Shown piece by piece: positions 6,705 through 16,151 of a DNA stretch of 34,490 bases (positions are counted from its first letter, which is position 1; every line of letters starts with the position of its first letter). Position numbers and translations under genes: made by a program. This DNA comes from an uncultured Clostridia bacterium (GTDB lineage Bacteria; Bacillota; Clostridia; Oscillospirales; JAAYOS01), in the NCBI GenBank assembly GCA_944387575.1, contig CALXFK010000097.1, positions 1 to 34,490 of the forward strand, read 5' to 3'. The notes under the pieces are model-generated. The model was not told the DNA's origin, made no database searches, and was given only the letters and a program-made list of their open reading frames with translations.

Positions 6705-8224
6705 AAGTTTGTACAGAGGTCGCCGTACTTCCGCTCGAGGTAGCGGGTAAAGCAGGATGGGTCGAACGGGGCTCCGCAGCAGCGCTCTAAGAGGTCGCCG
6801 GGGTCGTACATGCAGCCGTGCCTCCACACGTGTTCCCGCAGCCATTCGTTTACCGGCAAGAGGTCGCCGGACGCGACCGCCGCGTCCACGTCCACGGTTT
6901 TGCGCATGACCTCGAGCATCTGAGCGCCGTACGCCGAACCGAGCGCGTAGCTCGGGAAGTAACCGATGCCGCCGCCCGACCAGTGGCTGTCCTGGAGGAC
7001 GCCGTGCGCGTCGTCCGGCACGGTCACTCCGAGGTACTCGCCCATCTTTTCGTTCCAGAGGCGGGGGAGGTCGCCGACCTCGAACCTGCCCTCCATCACC
7101 CCGCGCTCAAGCTCGTAGCGCACCATGATGTGCAGGCAGTAGGTGAGCTCGTCCGCTTCAATGCGTATGAGCGACGGCTCTGCGCGGCAGACCGCGCGGT
7201 AGAAGCTCTCCGCGTCCACGTCCGCCGCCTCCTCCGGGAATATCTCGCGGAGCACCGGGACTATCAGACCGGCAAACGCGCGGCTGCGCCCGATTATATT
7301 CTCGTAGAACCGGCTCTGGCTCTCGTGGATGCTCATCGAGATGCCTCCTGCAAGCCCGGTCCCGTCGTACTCCTCGCCGATGCCGAGCTCGTAGAGCGCG
7401 TGACCGCCCTCGTGAATGACGCTGAACATTGAACTGAGGACGCTGTTTTCGTGGTAGTGCGTGGTTATGCGCACGTCGCTGCGGGTAAACCCGCTTGTGA
7501 ACGGGTGCTCGGTCTCGCCGATTATACAGTGGTCGCGGTCGAGCCGGAGGATGTCCATGAGCCGCCCGGAGAGCAGGCGCTGTTTCCAGACCGGGAATCG
7601 CCGCGAGGTGAACGGCTCGGGCTTGGAGGCGGCGAGATACGCGGAGACGCGTGACATCAGCGGCACTATCCTCTCGCGCAGCGCCGCGAAGAACGCGTCA
7701 CATTTCTCGGTCGTGAGCCCGCGTTCGTACTCGTCGAGCGCGGTGTCATAGACCGGGGTGTCCGGCGCGATGTACCGGTTAAAGCGGATGTTGGTCTCGA
7801 ATATCTTTTCGAGGTATGGGCGGAAGAGCGCAAAGTCGCTCCGCTCCTTTGCGTCGCGCCAGACTGCGCCCGCCTCGTTTACAAGCCGGTTGTACGCGAC
7901 ATATTCGTCTGCCGGGATGCGGGAGAGCCGCTCGATGCGGCGGAGCATCTCGCTGACGTCGCGCAGGGTGATGGGGTCGAGCTCGTCGGAACGGCTGCGG
8001 AGTTCGCGCAGAAGTTCGGTGGTGTCGCTGCCGGTCTGGAGCTCGTAGGTCACGCCGGACAGCACCGCGAGCGTCTGCCCGCGGAGAGCGGCGCTCCCCC
8101 TCGGAGCGACCGTGTCCCCGTCGTATTGGAGCACGCCGGTCGCGTGCGAGTATGCGGCAAGCGTCCTACGCAGGCTGTCGAAGCGGGACAGGAGCTCGGA
8201 GGTGGAGGTGGTAATAGCCGGCAT
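6701..8224 (-). CDS. Carboxypeptidase Taq (M32 family metallopeptidase)
   Basis: The 507-residue protein is a full-length M32 zinc carboxypeptidase, a cytoplasmic enzyme that trims C-terminal residues from peptides. The zinc motif HEGGHALYELG (H271, E272, H275) and the downstream HESQSRFYEN (300-309, providing the third ligand Glu) are diagnostic. The N-terminal ATGVLQYDGDTVAPRGSAAL and later RYELERGVMEGR, VPDDAHGVLQDSHWSGGGIG and FPSYALGSAYGAQ segments are also family hallmarks. GGAGTGA lies 7 bases before the ATG. There is no signal peptide. It follows the HD gene by six bases and overlaps the PAP2 gene, so it is operonic. Confidence 0.96.
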   Translation of the reverse strand: MPAITTSTSELLSRFDSLRRTLAAYSHATGVLQYDGDTVAPRGSAALRGQTLAVLSGVTYELQTGSDTTELLRELRSRSDELDPITLRDVSEMLRRIERLSRIPADEYVAYNRLVNEAGAVWRDAKERSDFALFRPYLEKIFETNIRFNRYIAPDTPVYDTALDEYERGLTTEKCDAFFAALRERIVPLMSRVSAYLAASKPEPFTSRRFPVWKQRLLSGRLMDILRLDRDHCIIGETEHPFTSGFTRSDVRITTHYHENSVLSSMFSVIHEGGHALYELGIGEEYDGTGLAGGISMSIHESQSRFYENIIGRSRAFAGLIVPVLREIFPEEAADVDAESFYRAVCRAEPSLIRIEADELTYCLHIMVRYELERGVMEGRFEVGDLPRLWNEKMGEYLGVTVPDDAHGVLQDSHWSGGGIGYFPSYALGSAYGAQMLEVMRKTVDVDAAVASGDLLPVNEWLREHVWRHGCMYDPGDLLERCCGAPFDPSCFTRYLERKYGDLCTNL

Positions 8225-8230
8225 TTTACG

Positions 8231-8806
8231 TCACTCCTGTTCCCCGCACTCGGCGGCGATGGCGCTTTCGCAGTCACGCATGGCTTCGAGGGTGCGCGAG
8301 AGGAGCTCGTCGAGCTCCCAGCCGAGCATCTCTGCGCCCTGCTTTATCACGTCGCGCGAGCAGCCGGCGGCGAACCGCTTGTCCTTGAACTTCTTTTTCA
8401 GGCTGGAGAGCTCCATGTCGGAGCAGCTCTTTGAGGGGCGCATCCGCGCCGCGGCGCCTATGAGCCCGGTGAGCTCGTCGACGGCGAAGAGGACCTTCTC
8501 CATCTCGCAGTCCGGCTCAATGTCCGAGCAGAGCCCGTAACCGTGGCTGCATACCGCGTGAATCATCCGCTCGTCCGCGCCGCCCTCGCGCAGGAGTTCC
8601 GGGGCGCGGGTGCAGTGTTCCTCGGGCCAGCGCTCGAAGTCGATGTCGTGAAGCAGACCGACCGTTGCCCAGAAGTCCGCCTCGTCCTGGTACCCGAGCT
8701 TTTCGGCAAACCAGCGCATCACCGCTTCGACGGTGTATGCGTGCGCGATGTGGAACGGTTCGGAGTTATATTTCTTCAGAAGAGCGATTGCTGCGGTTCT
8801 TTCCAT
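8231..8806 (-). CDS. HD domain-containing hydrolase
   Basis: The protein is 191 residues from the ATG at 8806, preceded by GGAGG and beginning [14 protein letters not shown]. The open frame runs 29 codons further up but has no ribosome site there and lies within trkH. HD-superfamily metal ligands are visible: an early His (FHIAHAYTVE), the HD doublet in GLLHDIDFERWPEEHC, a later His in MIHAVCSHGYG, and the distal Asp in FAVDELTGLIGA. This short HDIG-like subgroup is common in Firmicutes and is usually annotated as a hydrolase of unknown substrate, perhaps a nucleotide phosphohydrolase. Its start lies inside the last 41 bases of trkH, a sizeable overlap that suggests coupled translation. Confidence 0.85.
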   Translation of the reverse strand: MERTAAIALLKKYNSEPFHIAHAYTVEAVMRWFAEKLGYQDEADFWATVGLLHDIDFERWPEEHCTRAPELLREGGADERMIHAVCSHGYGLCSDIEPDCEMEKVLFAVDELTGLIGAAARMRPSKSCSDMELSSLKKKFKDKRFAAGCSRDVIKQGAEMLGWELDELLSRTLEAMRDCESAIAAECGEQE

Positions 8807-10265
8807 AACGTTTTCCTCCGTTGAATCTTGGTATAAGTGTTGTGAGCAGGATGAGCATCGGGAAAATCTCGAGCCTTCCCGCAAGCATGACAATGCTCAG
8901 CACGAACTTCGAGAACGCGGAATAGGCGGAGTAGTTTCCGACGGCGCCCACCATGTCGAGACCCGGTCCGACATTGTTGAAGCAGGAGGCCATCGCCGAG
9001 AAATTCACCGTAAACGAGAACCCGTCGAGCGACAGCAGCAGCACCGTGCCGGTTGCAATCGCGCAGTACACCATGAGGTACACGCCCGCGCCCTCCACGA
9101 CGCCGTCGCCCGCGGTCTTACCGTCCATCTTCACCACGCCGACCGAGCGGGGGTGTATCATCCGCTTTATTCCACGGCAGACTACCCGCTTCATCAGGAT
9201 GAAGCGCGAGACCTTGATGCCGCCGCCGGTGGACCCGGCGCACCCGCCGATGAACATCAGCGTGACAAGTATCGTCTTTGAGAACTCGGGCCAGAGGTCG
9301 TAGTTCGCGGTGACATAGCCGGTGGTGGTGATTATCGAGGCGACCTGGAACGACGCGTCGCGCAGCGCGGTCGAGAATGCGTCGTACTGGTCGAGTATGT
9401 TCATCGTGATGAGCGCGACCGCGGCGACGACTATGAGGACATAGACGCGCAGCTCGTCGTTTTTCCAGACGTCCCGGAAGTGCCGGAGCATCAGGAAGTA
9501 GTACAGGTTGAAATTCACGCCGAACAGGAGCATGAATATGCATATCACCCAGTGTATATATGAGCTCTCGTAGTGTGCAATGGAGTTGTTCCAAATTCCG
9601 AAACCGCCGGTACCCGCCGTGCCGAACGAGTGGACGAGGCTGTCAAACACCGGCATCCCGCCGGCGCAGAGCAGCACCACCTCGAGCAGGGTGAGGATGA
9701 GGTAGAGAAAGTAGAGGATCTTTGCGGTGTCCTTCAGGCGCGGGACCAGCTTTCCGGGCGCGGGACCGGGCATCTCCGCGCGGATGATGTACACTGCGCC
9801 GCCGCCTGTCATCGGCACCACGGTGAGCATGAACACCAGCACGCCCATGCCGCCCACCCAGTGGGTGAAGCTCCGCCAGAACATGACCCCGTGCGACAGT
9901 ACCTCGACGTCGGTAAGGATGGTCGCGCCGGTGGTGGTAAACCCGCTCACCGTCTCGAAAAATGCGTCGAAAAACCCGGGTATCGAACCTGTGAGGATGA
10001 ACGGGACCGCCCCGAACAGGCTCACGCATATCCACGCGAGCGCAACTATTACAAAGCCCTCCCGCGCGTGTATCGACGAATCCGCGTGCCTGCCCGGCAC
10101 CCAGGACAGAAACGCGCCCACAGCTCCGCAAAGCGCCGCCGAGATCAGGAACATCAGCGCATCGTGCTCGCCGTACAGTATCGACACAAGGACCGGAAGT
10201 ACCAGCAGCAGGCTCTCGGTCAGAAGTATGTGACCGAGAGTGCGCAGTATCATTTTAATGTTCAC
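8766..10265 (-). CDS. trkH: TrkH family potassium uptake protein, channel subunit
   Basis: The 499-residue membrane protein is the pore of a Trk/Ktr K+ uptake system. Four filter-like P-loop segments are visible: [38 protein letters not shown] and [16 protein letters not shown], each with the conserved selectivity Gly. Ten or so membrane segments flank them, as in TrkH. The start is GTG at 10265 because GAGGTG sits four bases upstream; the internal ATG four codons on is too far. trkA lies just upstream on the same strand (38-base gap), so channel and gating subunit are co-expressed. The C-terminus is short and basic. Confidence 0.95.
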   Translation of the reverse strand: MNIKMILRTLGHILLTESLLLVLPVLVSILYGEHDALMFLISAALCGAVGAFLSWVPGRHADSSIHAREGFVIVALAWICVSLFGAVPFILTGSIPGFFDAFFETVSGFTTTGATILTDVEVLSHGVMFWRSFTHWVGGMGVLVFMLTVVPMTGGGAVYIIRAEMPGPAPGKLVPRLKDTAKILYFLYLILTLLEVVLLCAGGMPVFDSLVHSFGTAGTGGFGIWNNSIAHYESSYIHWVICIFMLLFGVNFNLYYFLMLRHFRDVWKNDELRVYVLIVVAAVALITMNILDQYDAFSTALRDASFQVASIITTTGYVTANYDLWPEFSKTILVTLMFIGGCAGSTGGGIKVSRFILMKRVVCRGIKRMIHPRSVGVVKMDGKTAGDGVVEGAGVYLMVYCAIATGTVLLLSLDGFSFTVNFSAMASCFNNVGPGLDMVGAVGNYSAYSAFSKFVLSIVMLAGRLEIFPMLILLTTLIPRFNGGKRYGKNRSNRSSEEI

Positions 10266-10303
10266 AGCACACCTCGTCAGAATTTAGTGGTTGTTCGGAA
10301 CGG

Positions 10304-11662
10304 TCAGGCGAGGATATCGGTTATGTCGCTTATACGGCGGTCATCAGAGATTATTATGACGCGGTCGCCCGGTCGGATCATGTCGTCGCCGAGCGGGACG
10401 ATGACCTCTTCGTTGTGGGTTATCGAGGCGACGAGTATGCCGCGCTTGATGGTGAGGTCGCGCAGCGGGATTCCGGTGAGCCCCGGTATATTTTCCTTTA
10501 CCCGGAACTCGACTGCCTCCGCCCGCCCGCCGGACAGCTTGTAGAGCGTCTCGACGTTGTTCGAGCCGAGGGCGTTCTGAAGCGAGCGCGCGTAGCGCAG
10601 GATGTGGTTTGCGGTGAGGTCGTGCGGGGAGACTATGCTGTCCAGCCCGAGACCGCCGGTGATGGTGCGCAGGTCGGTGTTGTTGACCTTGGTTATCACC
10701 TTATTGACCCCCTGCGTCTTTGCGTAGAGGGACAGGATTATGTTCTCCTCGTCTATTCCGGTGAGAGACACAAACGCATCGGTGCGCGATATGCCCTCCT
10801 CCGCGAGTAGCTCATGGTCGGCGCCGTTGCCCTCTATGACCGTCGCCCCGGGGAGCATTTCGCTTAGCTGCATGCAGCGATCATGGTCCTTGTCGACTAT
10901 TGTGAGCTCAACGCCCGAGTTGCAGAGCATCCGCGCAAGGTAGTACGATATGCGGCTCCCGCCGATGAGCATCGCCGAGCGAACGCCGCTGCGCAGCGCA
11001 CCGATCGCCCGGAAAAACCGCTCCACCTCCGACGGCGACCCCGCGACGGTTATCGTGTCCCCATTGTGGAGCACAAAGTCGCCGTTTGGGATGGTCAGGT
11101 GGTCGTCGCGCAGGACGGTTCCGACGAGTATCTTTAATTGGTACTTTCTATAAAATTCGCTCAGTTTGATGCCGTCGAGCTGGCTGTGTTCGAGTTTGAA
11201 TTCGACGAGCTGGACCTTGCCTCGGGAGAAGTACTCTATCTTCTGGGCGGCGGGGAAGCGGAGGGTGCCGAATATCTCGCGGGCGGCGATCAGCTCCGGG
11301 TTTATGGTCATGGACAGACCGAGATTGTCGCGCATGAATTCGAGCTGGTTGAAATACTCGGTGTTCCGCACGCGCGCGACCGTGTGGCGCGCGCCGAGCC
11401 TGCGGGCTATCATGCAGCCGAGGATGTTCATTTCGTCGGTACCGGTGGAGGAGATCATGAGGCTGCTTTTCGAGATGCCGGCTTCGTTGAGCGCGTTACG
11501 GCTCGCGCCGCTGCCGCAGACGGTCATAACGTCGTAGGCGGCGCTCAGGTGTTCAAGAACGCCCTCGTCGGGGTCGATAGCAACGACTTCGTGTCCGTCA
11601 AGTATGAGCTGTTCCACAAGGGTGCGCCCAACCTTGCCAATGCCGGCTATTACAACATACAT
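10304..11662 (-). CDS. trkA: Trk system potassium transporter TrkA (NAD/nucleotide-binding gating subunit)
   Basis: The 452-residue cytoplasmic protein has the full TrkA layout: RCK_N, RCK_C, RCK_N, RCK_C. The first nucleotide fold starts VVIAGIGKVGRTLVEQL (3-19) with acidic AIDPDE after strand 2. The second starts at AMLIGGSRISYYLARM, where the GxGxxG is degenerate, as is usual in the second half of TrkA. The C-terminal RCK_C ends with IIISDDRRISDI. It binds NAD(H) or ATP and gates TrkH. AAAGGAG lies about 13 bases before the ATG. It is upstream of and adjacent to trkH, and follows the pfkB-type gene by 43 bases. Confidence 0.95.
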   Translation of the reverse strand: MYVVIAGIGKVGRTLVEQLILDGHEVVAIDPDEGVLEHLSAAYDVMTVCGSGASRNALNEAGISKSSLMISSTGTDEMNILGCMIARRLGARHTVARVRNTEYFNQLEFMRDNLGLSMTINPELIAAREIFGTLRFPAAQKIEYFSRGKVQLVEFKLEHSQLDGIKLSEFYRKYQLKILVGTVLRDDHLTIPNGDFVLHNGDTITVAGSPSEVERFFRAIGALRSGVRSAMLIGGSRISYYLARMLCNSGVELTIVDKDHDRCMQLSEMLPGATVIEGNGADHELLAEEGISRTDAFVSLTGIDEENIILSLYAKTQGVNKVITKVNNTDLRTITGGLGLDSIVSPHDLTANHILRYARSLQNALGSNNVETLYKLSGGRAEAVEFRVKENIPGLTGIPLRDLTIKRGILVASITHNEEVIVPLGDDMIRPGDRVIIISDDRRISDITDILA

Positions 11663-11705
11663 TGTTTGAAAACTGCTCCTTTCGACATGTCGACGTTGAT
11701 TTCGG

Positions 11706-12599
11706 TCATTTTTGCTCTATTTGATTTGCCGCTGCGCGCACTCCGGTGCGCAGCGCGTCCTGTCGGGAAGCGTTGTGCAGTCGCGCTGAAAGGAACCCGC
11801 CGAGCAGCGCGTCGCCCGCGCCGACGGTGGTCGCTATCCCGCGCACCGGCAGAGCCGCCTCGTGCACGTAAAGCTCGCGCGAGAGGTAGAACGCCCCGCC
11901 CGCACCGAGCGAACAGAGCACCGCCCGCGCCATGCCGCGTTCGACTGCGACTCGTGCAAGCTCACGCAGCCGCTCAGGCGGCGCACCAAGCTCGCCGAAG
12001 AGCCCGGCGAGCTCATCCGCGTTCGGCTTTATGAGGTCGGGCACGGCTTCAAGTCCGCGCCTGAGCGCCTCGCCGTCCGCGTCGAGCACCGTGTATGCGC
12101 CGCACGCGCGCGCGGTGTGTATCAGCCGCGCATACCCGTCCGGCGGAAAGCCGGGGGGCAGTGACCCGCAGAACGCGGCACACATGGCGCCATCCCTCTC
12201 GCGACCATTGCCGAGACACCGCTCGAGTGCTTCGCAGAGGCGGTCGGCGGTCGAGCTGTCCGCGCGGGGACCCGCCTCGTTGAACTCGGTAAATACGCCG
12301 CCGCAGCTCACTTTCAGGTTTATGCGGGTCTCGCCCGCGACCGGCACAAATTCGTACGCTAACCGTTCGCGTTCGAGGAGCTTCCCGAGCGCAGCCCCGC
12401 CCGCGCCGCCCGCGGTGGATATTATGCGGCAGCCGCACCCGGCTGCGCTCGCCGCGCGAGCCACGTTTATACCCTTGCCGCCTGCCCGGGTGGTGACCTC
12501 GCCCAGGCGGTTCAGCCGCCCGAGCTCGAGCGTCCCGGGGCTGCAAAACCGGTCGAGCGATGGATTTGGGGTCACGGTGACAAGCAGTCCCTGACCCAT
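11706..12599 (-). CDS. PfkB family sugar kinase (1-phosphofructokinase/tagatose-6-phosphate kinase type)
   Basis: The protein is 297 residues from the ATG at 12599; a TTG two codons upstream is also possible. Neither has a clear ribosome site and the gene overlaps or abuts the previous stop, so it is probably translated by coupling. The N-terminal VTVTPNPSLDRF and AGGKGINVARAASAAG match the hexose-phosphate kinase branch (FruK, LacC, PfkB) and not ribokinases. The C-terminal TTVGAGDALLGGFL contains the catalytic Asp in GAGD. The enzyme would phosphorylate fructose 1-phosphate or tagatose 6-phosphate with ATP. There is no PTS gene or DeoR repressor alongside, so the substrate is open. Its position between metal chaperones and K+ transport is unusual. 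Confidence 0.85.
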   Translation of the reverse strand: MGQGLLVTVTPNPSLDRFCSPGTLELGRLNRLGEVTTRAGGKGINVARAASAAGCGCRIISTAGGAGGAALGKLLERERLAYEFVPVAGETRINLKVSCGGVFTEFNEAGPRADSSTADRLCEALERCLGNGRERDGAMCAAFCGSLPPGFPPDGYARLIHTARACGAYTVLDADGEALRRGLEAVPDLIKPNADELAGLFGELGAPPERLRELARVAVERGMARAVLCSLGAGGAFYLSRELYVHEAALPVRGIATTVGAGDALLGGFLSARLHNASRQDALRTGVRAAANQIEQK

Positions 12600-12601
12600 A
12601 C

Positions 12602-13543
12602 TCAATAGAAAGTCGCGACCGGGTCGTCCGGGCGGAGCGCATGAGAGATGTCAAGCGCGGTCAGCACCGGTCCGACCTTGCCGTAAGCCTTGTGGAACAT
12701 GTTGTGGAACTCGGCGGTGACCACAACCCAGTCCCCCTTCTTCAGCTCGCGCGCGTCCGCCCACTGGCAGACCAGCCCCGCAAACTGTATGTCCTCGATG
12801 CAGCAGGTCATGACCTGCCGCCCGATTATGAAGCAGTCGGAGGGGAGCTTCGCCGAGGTCGCGACCGTCCCCTTGAAGCGCACCGTCTTTCCGTCGTACG
12901 CCTCCATGTCCTCCGACAGGTCGCGGTAGAAGAGCGCGTAGTCCTTGTCCTCTACCTCGATGACCGGAGCCTCCTTGTCGAACGGGAGCGGGTCGACGAT
13001 GTCGTCGTACTCCACGCTTCCGTCGAGGTATTCGTATGCGATATCCGCACGGCGGGTCACCCCGCGGACTATCTTGTGTATGGCGTCCTTGTCTACGCTG
13101 TCGTCCGCCCTGCCGAACACGATGAGCTCGCAGCTCTTGAGCTTGTCGACAACTAGATTACGCATGTTTGCGTTGTACACCACATAGGTGGAAGCCTCCG
13201 CAAAGCTGAACTCCTGGTACACTATCCAGTCGCGCGGCATCGCGTTGTACAGTCGGTCGAGCAGCCACATGCCGTTGTACTCGACAAGCACCCGCACCGC
13301 CCGGGTCTCCTTGCGCCACTTCGCAAGGTTCTCTTCGTTCAGCTCCTCCTCGCTTTCCACCATCCGCAGTGAAACGTTGGCACCCGAGAACTTGTCGGGC
13401 GCGTACTCCTCCTCGCCGTCCTCACAGACGATGAGAAGCGTCCGCTCACCCTTGTTGAACCGCTCGTCCTCGAGGGTCTCCTGTATGAAACTGGTCTTTC
13501 CCGAACCGAGAAAGCCGGTGAAAAGATATACCGGGATCTCCAT
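12602..13543 (-). CDS. CobW/COG0523-like GTPase fused to a DUF1980-like C-terminal domain
   Basis: The protein has 313 residues in two parts. Residues 1-185 form a CobW-type P-loop GTPase: Walker A is GFLGSGKT (10-17) and the VLVEYNGMWLLD segment corresponds to the family's E-x-x-G switch. The usual NKxD base-specificity motif is replaced by FGRADD, and the CxCC metal motif of the family is missing. Residues 205-313 (YALFYRDLSEDMEAYDGKTV, DCFIIGRQVMTCCIEDIQFA, KKGDWVVVTAEF) resemble the C-terminal part of the YcgQ/DUF1980 (TIGR03943) proteins, which pair with YcgR-type permeases and are linked to metal homeostasis. GGAGG lies 11 bases before the ATG. It is 19 bases after the His-rich CobW gene and continues into pfkB. 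I infer a metal-related cytoplasmic protein. The domain assignment is by pattern and should be tested. Confidence 0.8.
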   Translation of the reverse strand: MEIPVYLFTGFLGSGKTSFIQETLEDERFNKGERTLLIVCEDGEEEYAPDKFSGANVSLRMVESEEELNEENLAKWRKETRAVRVLVEYNGMWLLDRLYNAMPRDWIVYQEFSFAEASTYVVYNANMRNLVVDKLKSCELIVFGRADDSVDKDAIHKIVRGVTRRADIAYEYLDGSVEYDDIVDPLPFDKEAPVIEVEDKDYALFYRDLSEDMEAYDGKTVRFKGTVATSAKLPSDCFIIGRQVMTCCIEDIQFAGLVCQWADARELKKGDWVVVTAEFHNMFHKAYGKVGPVLTALDISHALRPDDPVATFY

Positions 13544-13562
13544 ATGAACACACGCCTCCGGA

Positions 13563-14741
13563 TCAGGCGACGCCGAACAGCGCCGCGACCGCCGCCGTGT
13601 TGAGCTCGGAACCTATGACACAGAGCCGCCCGGTGAGCTCGGACGAACCGGTGCGCACGTCCGGCTCACCCGGAGTGTAGTCAAAGTGCAGCCAGCTCCC
13701 GTCGGTCGAGCGGACTATGCCCTTCACGCGCAGCACCATGCCGAAGCGCTGCTCGTCCGAGAGCTGATCGAGCATCCCGCGGAGCTCATCCGCACCAAAC
13801 GCGCGGGTGGTCTCCGCACCCCACGAGCTGAACACCTCGTCCGCGTCGTGGTGGTGGTGATGATGATGCTCATGACCGTGACCATGCCCGTGACCGCAGC
13901 ACTCGTGGTCGCCGTCTCCATGACCGTGACCATGCCCATGTCCGCAGCACTCGTGGTCGCCGTCTCCGTGACCGTGTCCGTGACCATGCCCGCAGCACTC
14001 GTGGTCGTGGTCATGATCGTGGTCATGCCCATGTCCGCAGCACTCGTGGTCGCCGTCTCCGTGACCGTGACCATGCCCGTGACCGCAGCACTCGTGGTCG
14101 TGGTCATGCTCATGCTCGTGGGCGGAGGCGACGAATGCATCGAGCGTGTCGCGGTGTTCGATAGCGCCGAGGAGCTGTTTGCCGCTGAGCTGTTCCCAGG
14201 GGGTGGTGACTATAACGGCGGAGGGGTTCTTCTCGCGGAGCATCGAGACGGCGGTCTCGAGCTTTGCGGGGTCGATGCCGGAGGTGCGGCTGAGCACGAT
14301 AGCGCCGGCGGTCTCGACCTGGTCGTTGAAGAATTCGCCGAAGTTTTTCATGTAGACGCGGCAGCGGGTGGCGTCGACGACGGTGACGAGACCGTCGATT
14401 ACGACGTCGTCCGAGAGGACGCCGCGCACTGCGGCGGCGACGTCAGAGAGTTTGCCGACGCCGCTCGGTTCGATGAGGATGCGGTCGGGGGAGAAGCGCT
14501 CGAGCACTTCTGCGAGAGCCTTGGAGAAGTCGCCGACGAGGCTGCAGCAGATGCAGCCGCTGTTCATCTCGGTTATCTCCACTCCCGAATCGCGCAGGAA
14601 GCCGCCGTCAATGCCGATCTCACCGAATTCGTTTTCGATGAGGACGAGTTTCTCGCCGGCGTAAGCCTCCTCGATGAGCTTGCGGATGAGTGTTGTTTTT
14701 CCGGCGCCGAGGAATCCGGAAAAGATCTCGATTTTGGTCAT
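13563..14741 (-). CDS. COG0523/CobW GTPase with large His/Cys-rich metal-binding repeat insert
   Basis: The 392-residue protein is a G3E-family metallochaperone candidate. Walker A is GFLGAGKT (9-16). The signature GCICC (62-66) is the CxCC motif that binds metal near the nucleotide, and LIEPSG (89-94) is the switch motif. The NKxD motif reads LSRTS. Residues 208-298 are a metal-binding insert with 37 His and five Cys-Cys pairs in a 15-16 residue repeat of the form [16 protein letters not shown], ending in seven consecutive His. A typical CobW_C domain follows ([20 protein letters not shown] near 330-350). Zinc is the likeliest cargo, nickel or cobalt the alternatives. AAAGGGA precedes the ATG. 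It is first in a run of eight closely packed genes. Confidence 0.93.
   Translation of the reverse strand: MTKIEIFSGFLGAGKTTLIRKLIEEAYAGEKLVLIENEFGEIGIDGGFLRDSGVEITEMNSGCICCSLVGDFSKALAEVLERFSPDRILIEPSGVGKLSDVAAAVRGVLSDDVVIDGLVTVVDATRCRVYMKNFGEFFNDQVETAGAIVLSRTSGIDPAKLETAVSMLREKNPSAVIVTTPWEQLSGKQLLGAIEHRDTLDAFVASAHEHEHDHDHECCGHGHGHGHGDGDHECCGHGHDHDHDHDHECCGHGHGHGHGDGDHECCGHGHGHGHGDGDHECCGHGHGHGHEHHHHHHHDADEVFSSWGAETTRAFGADELRGMLDQLSDEQRFGMVLRVKGIVRSTDGSWLHFDYTPGEPDVRTGSSELTGRLCVIGSELNTAAVAALFGVA
13848..14120 (-). repeat. In-frame 45-48 bp coding repeats encoding the His/Cys-rich insert
   Basis: Five imperfect copies of a 48-bp unit (one is 45 bp) lie within the CobW gene. Each begins with codons for Glu-Cys-Cys-Gly-His and continues with His-Gly or His-Asp dipeptides. 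Copies differ by whole codons only, so the reading frame is kept. This kind of array can change length by slippage. Confidence 0.9.
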
Positions 14742-14815
14742 TGCTGATCGTCCCTTTCTAAGTATACACTTTACAGCGCTCTTCGCGTGGGACGCGGGGA
14801 GCGGGGGTTTTTGAC

Positions 14816-16030
14816 TTATTTTTTTGTCTTTTTGGAAAAGAGGCTGCTTTTGTGGCGTGCCTCGCGTGCGCGCCGTTTGGCGACAGCACGGCGGCGGCGC
14901 TCATTTTCGCGGCGCTCGCGCTCCGCGTCCTCGTCGAGAGGGGCGGGGCGCTTATAGAGGGTGATGACGCCCTTGTCGTGAAGGGTGCAGGCGAGTGCGA
15001 CGGTGACCGGCATCATTATCATGCCGATGACGCCGAACCAGCGGTAGCCGAGGTATATCGAGATTATCGAGACTATCGGGTTCAGACCGAGCTGGTCACC
15101 CACGATTTTCGGCTCGATGAAGTTGCGCACGACGGTAATGACGCCGTAAATGATGAGCAGACCGAGCGCCTGCGAGTAGTTGCCGAGCAGCAGGTCGATC
15201 GCCGTCCAGGGCAGGACTATGCCGCCGGTACCAAAGACCGGGAGTATGTCGAACAACGCGATACCGAACGCGACCGGTATCGGGTTATCTATGCCGATGA
15301 TGAAGAAGCCGATGGTAAGTTCGACGAAGGTGACGAGCATTATCTTCATGTATGCGCGCAGGTACGCCCCGACGGTGCTCGTGATCGCCGCCTTTCCTGC
15401 GAGGATGATCTTTGTGACGCGGAGCGGGAGCTGCGCGGCGATAAAGCGGGTCACCCCGTAGTAGTTCTGGCTGATGAAGAAGGAGGAGAGGATGGTGAAC
15501 ACGAACGCGATGAGGAACCCGGGGATTCCCTTCGCGACGCCCGCAAGCGAGTTGAGCCCAGCCTTCGAGACCTCGGTCACTCCGTTCATAAGCGCGCTTG
15601 TGATGCTGGTCTGAGCAAGGTCGAGCATCTCGACCCACTCTCTCGGCATACGGTCGAGCAGGTTGTCGAATGTGTTGCCAAGGTTGGACAGCGCCGGCAT
15701 TATCGTGTTTGTAAAGAAGTCGGGAAGGTCGGAAAACAGGTGCCCCAGCACGCTGACAAGCTCGATTGTCAGCAGTGTGAACACCGTTCCGAACACGGCG
15801 TAGCCGAGTAGTACGACCACCACCGCCGCGAGCTTGCGCCCGATCTTCAGCCGGTCGACCACCCAGTAAATTATGGGGCGGAGGGCGAACGCGATGATAA
15901 AGCCGATGATGAATGGCATCATCCAGCCTATCACGTATTTGACGCAGAAGTAGAATAGTGCCGCAACAAGAATGAAGAAGGCGAGGTTGACAATAAACGC
16001 GCTTCTCTTCTGAATTTTCGGGTTATCCAT
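14816..16030 (-). CDS. AI-2E family transporter, YtvI-like permease
   Basis: The 404-residue membrane protein belongs to the AI-2E/UPF0118 permeases: about seven or eight membrane segments with two at the N-terminus (residues about 12-55), a long amphipathic middle, and the family core [20 protein letters not shown], then [40 protein letters not shown] and [14 protein letters not shown]. The last 50 residues are highly charged (Arg/Lys-rich), an extension beyond the permease domain. In sporulating Firmicutes the closest named member is YtvI, a sporulation membrane protein; other members are Na+/H+ antiporters or AI-2 exporters, so function is not certain. GAGGTG lies before the ATG. It is transcribed alone or with the lipoprotein gene upstream; the 121-base gap holds nothing clear. 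Confidence 0.88.
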   Translation of the reverse strand: MDNPKIQKRSAFIVNLAFFILVAALFYFCVKYVIGWMMPFIIGFIIAFALRPIIYWVVDRLKIGRKLAAVVVVLLGYAVFGTVFTLLTIELVSVLGHLFSDLPDFFTNTIMPALSNLGNTFDNLLDRMPREWVEMLDLAQTSITSALMNGVTEVSKAGLNSLAGVAKGIPGFLIAFVFTILSSFFISQNYYGVTRFIAAQLPLRVTKIILAGKAAITSTVGAYLRAYMKIMLVTFVELTIGFFIIGIDNPIPVAFGIALFDILPVFGTGGIVLPWTAIDLLLGNYSQALGLLIIYGVITVVRNFIEPKIVGDQLGLNPIVSIISIYLGYRWFGVIGMIMMPVTVALACTLHDKGVITLYKRPAPLDEDAERERRENERRRRAVAKRRAREARHKSSLFSKKTKK

Positions 16031-16151
16031 CGCACACCTCGCGGGGTAATTTTATAGTATACATTATGCATTATAACCGCGCTGAAAATAATTCGCAATA
16101 TAGCGCGCGATTCTTAGCGGGGAATATATGGACTTCGGACGCCTGTGGGAA

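Noticed and set aside
13848-14120. CRISPR-like spaced repeats
   Set aside because: The repeats are in-frame codons of the His-rich insert, with no unique spacers and no cas genes.
14777-14812. Hairpin with GGGGG and TTTTT that reads as a plus-strand terminator between the AI-2E permease and CobW genes
   Set aside because: No plus-strand gene precedes it. The stem contains two G-T pairs that become A-C mismatches on the minus strand, where it would be followed by no T-run. I could not assign a role.
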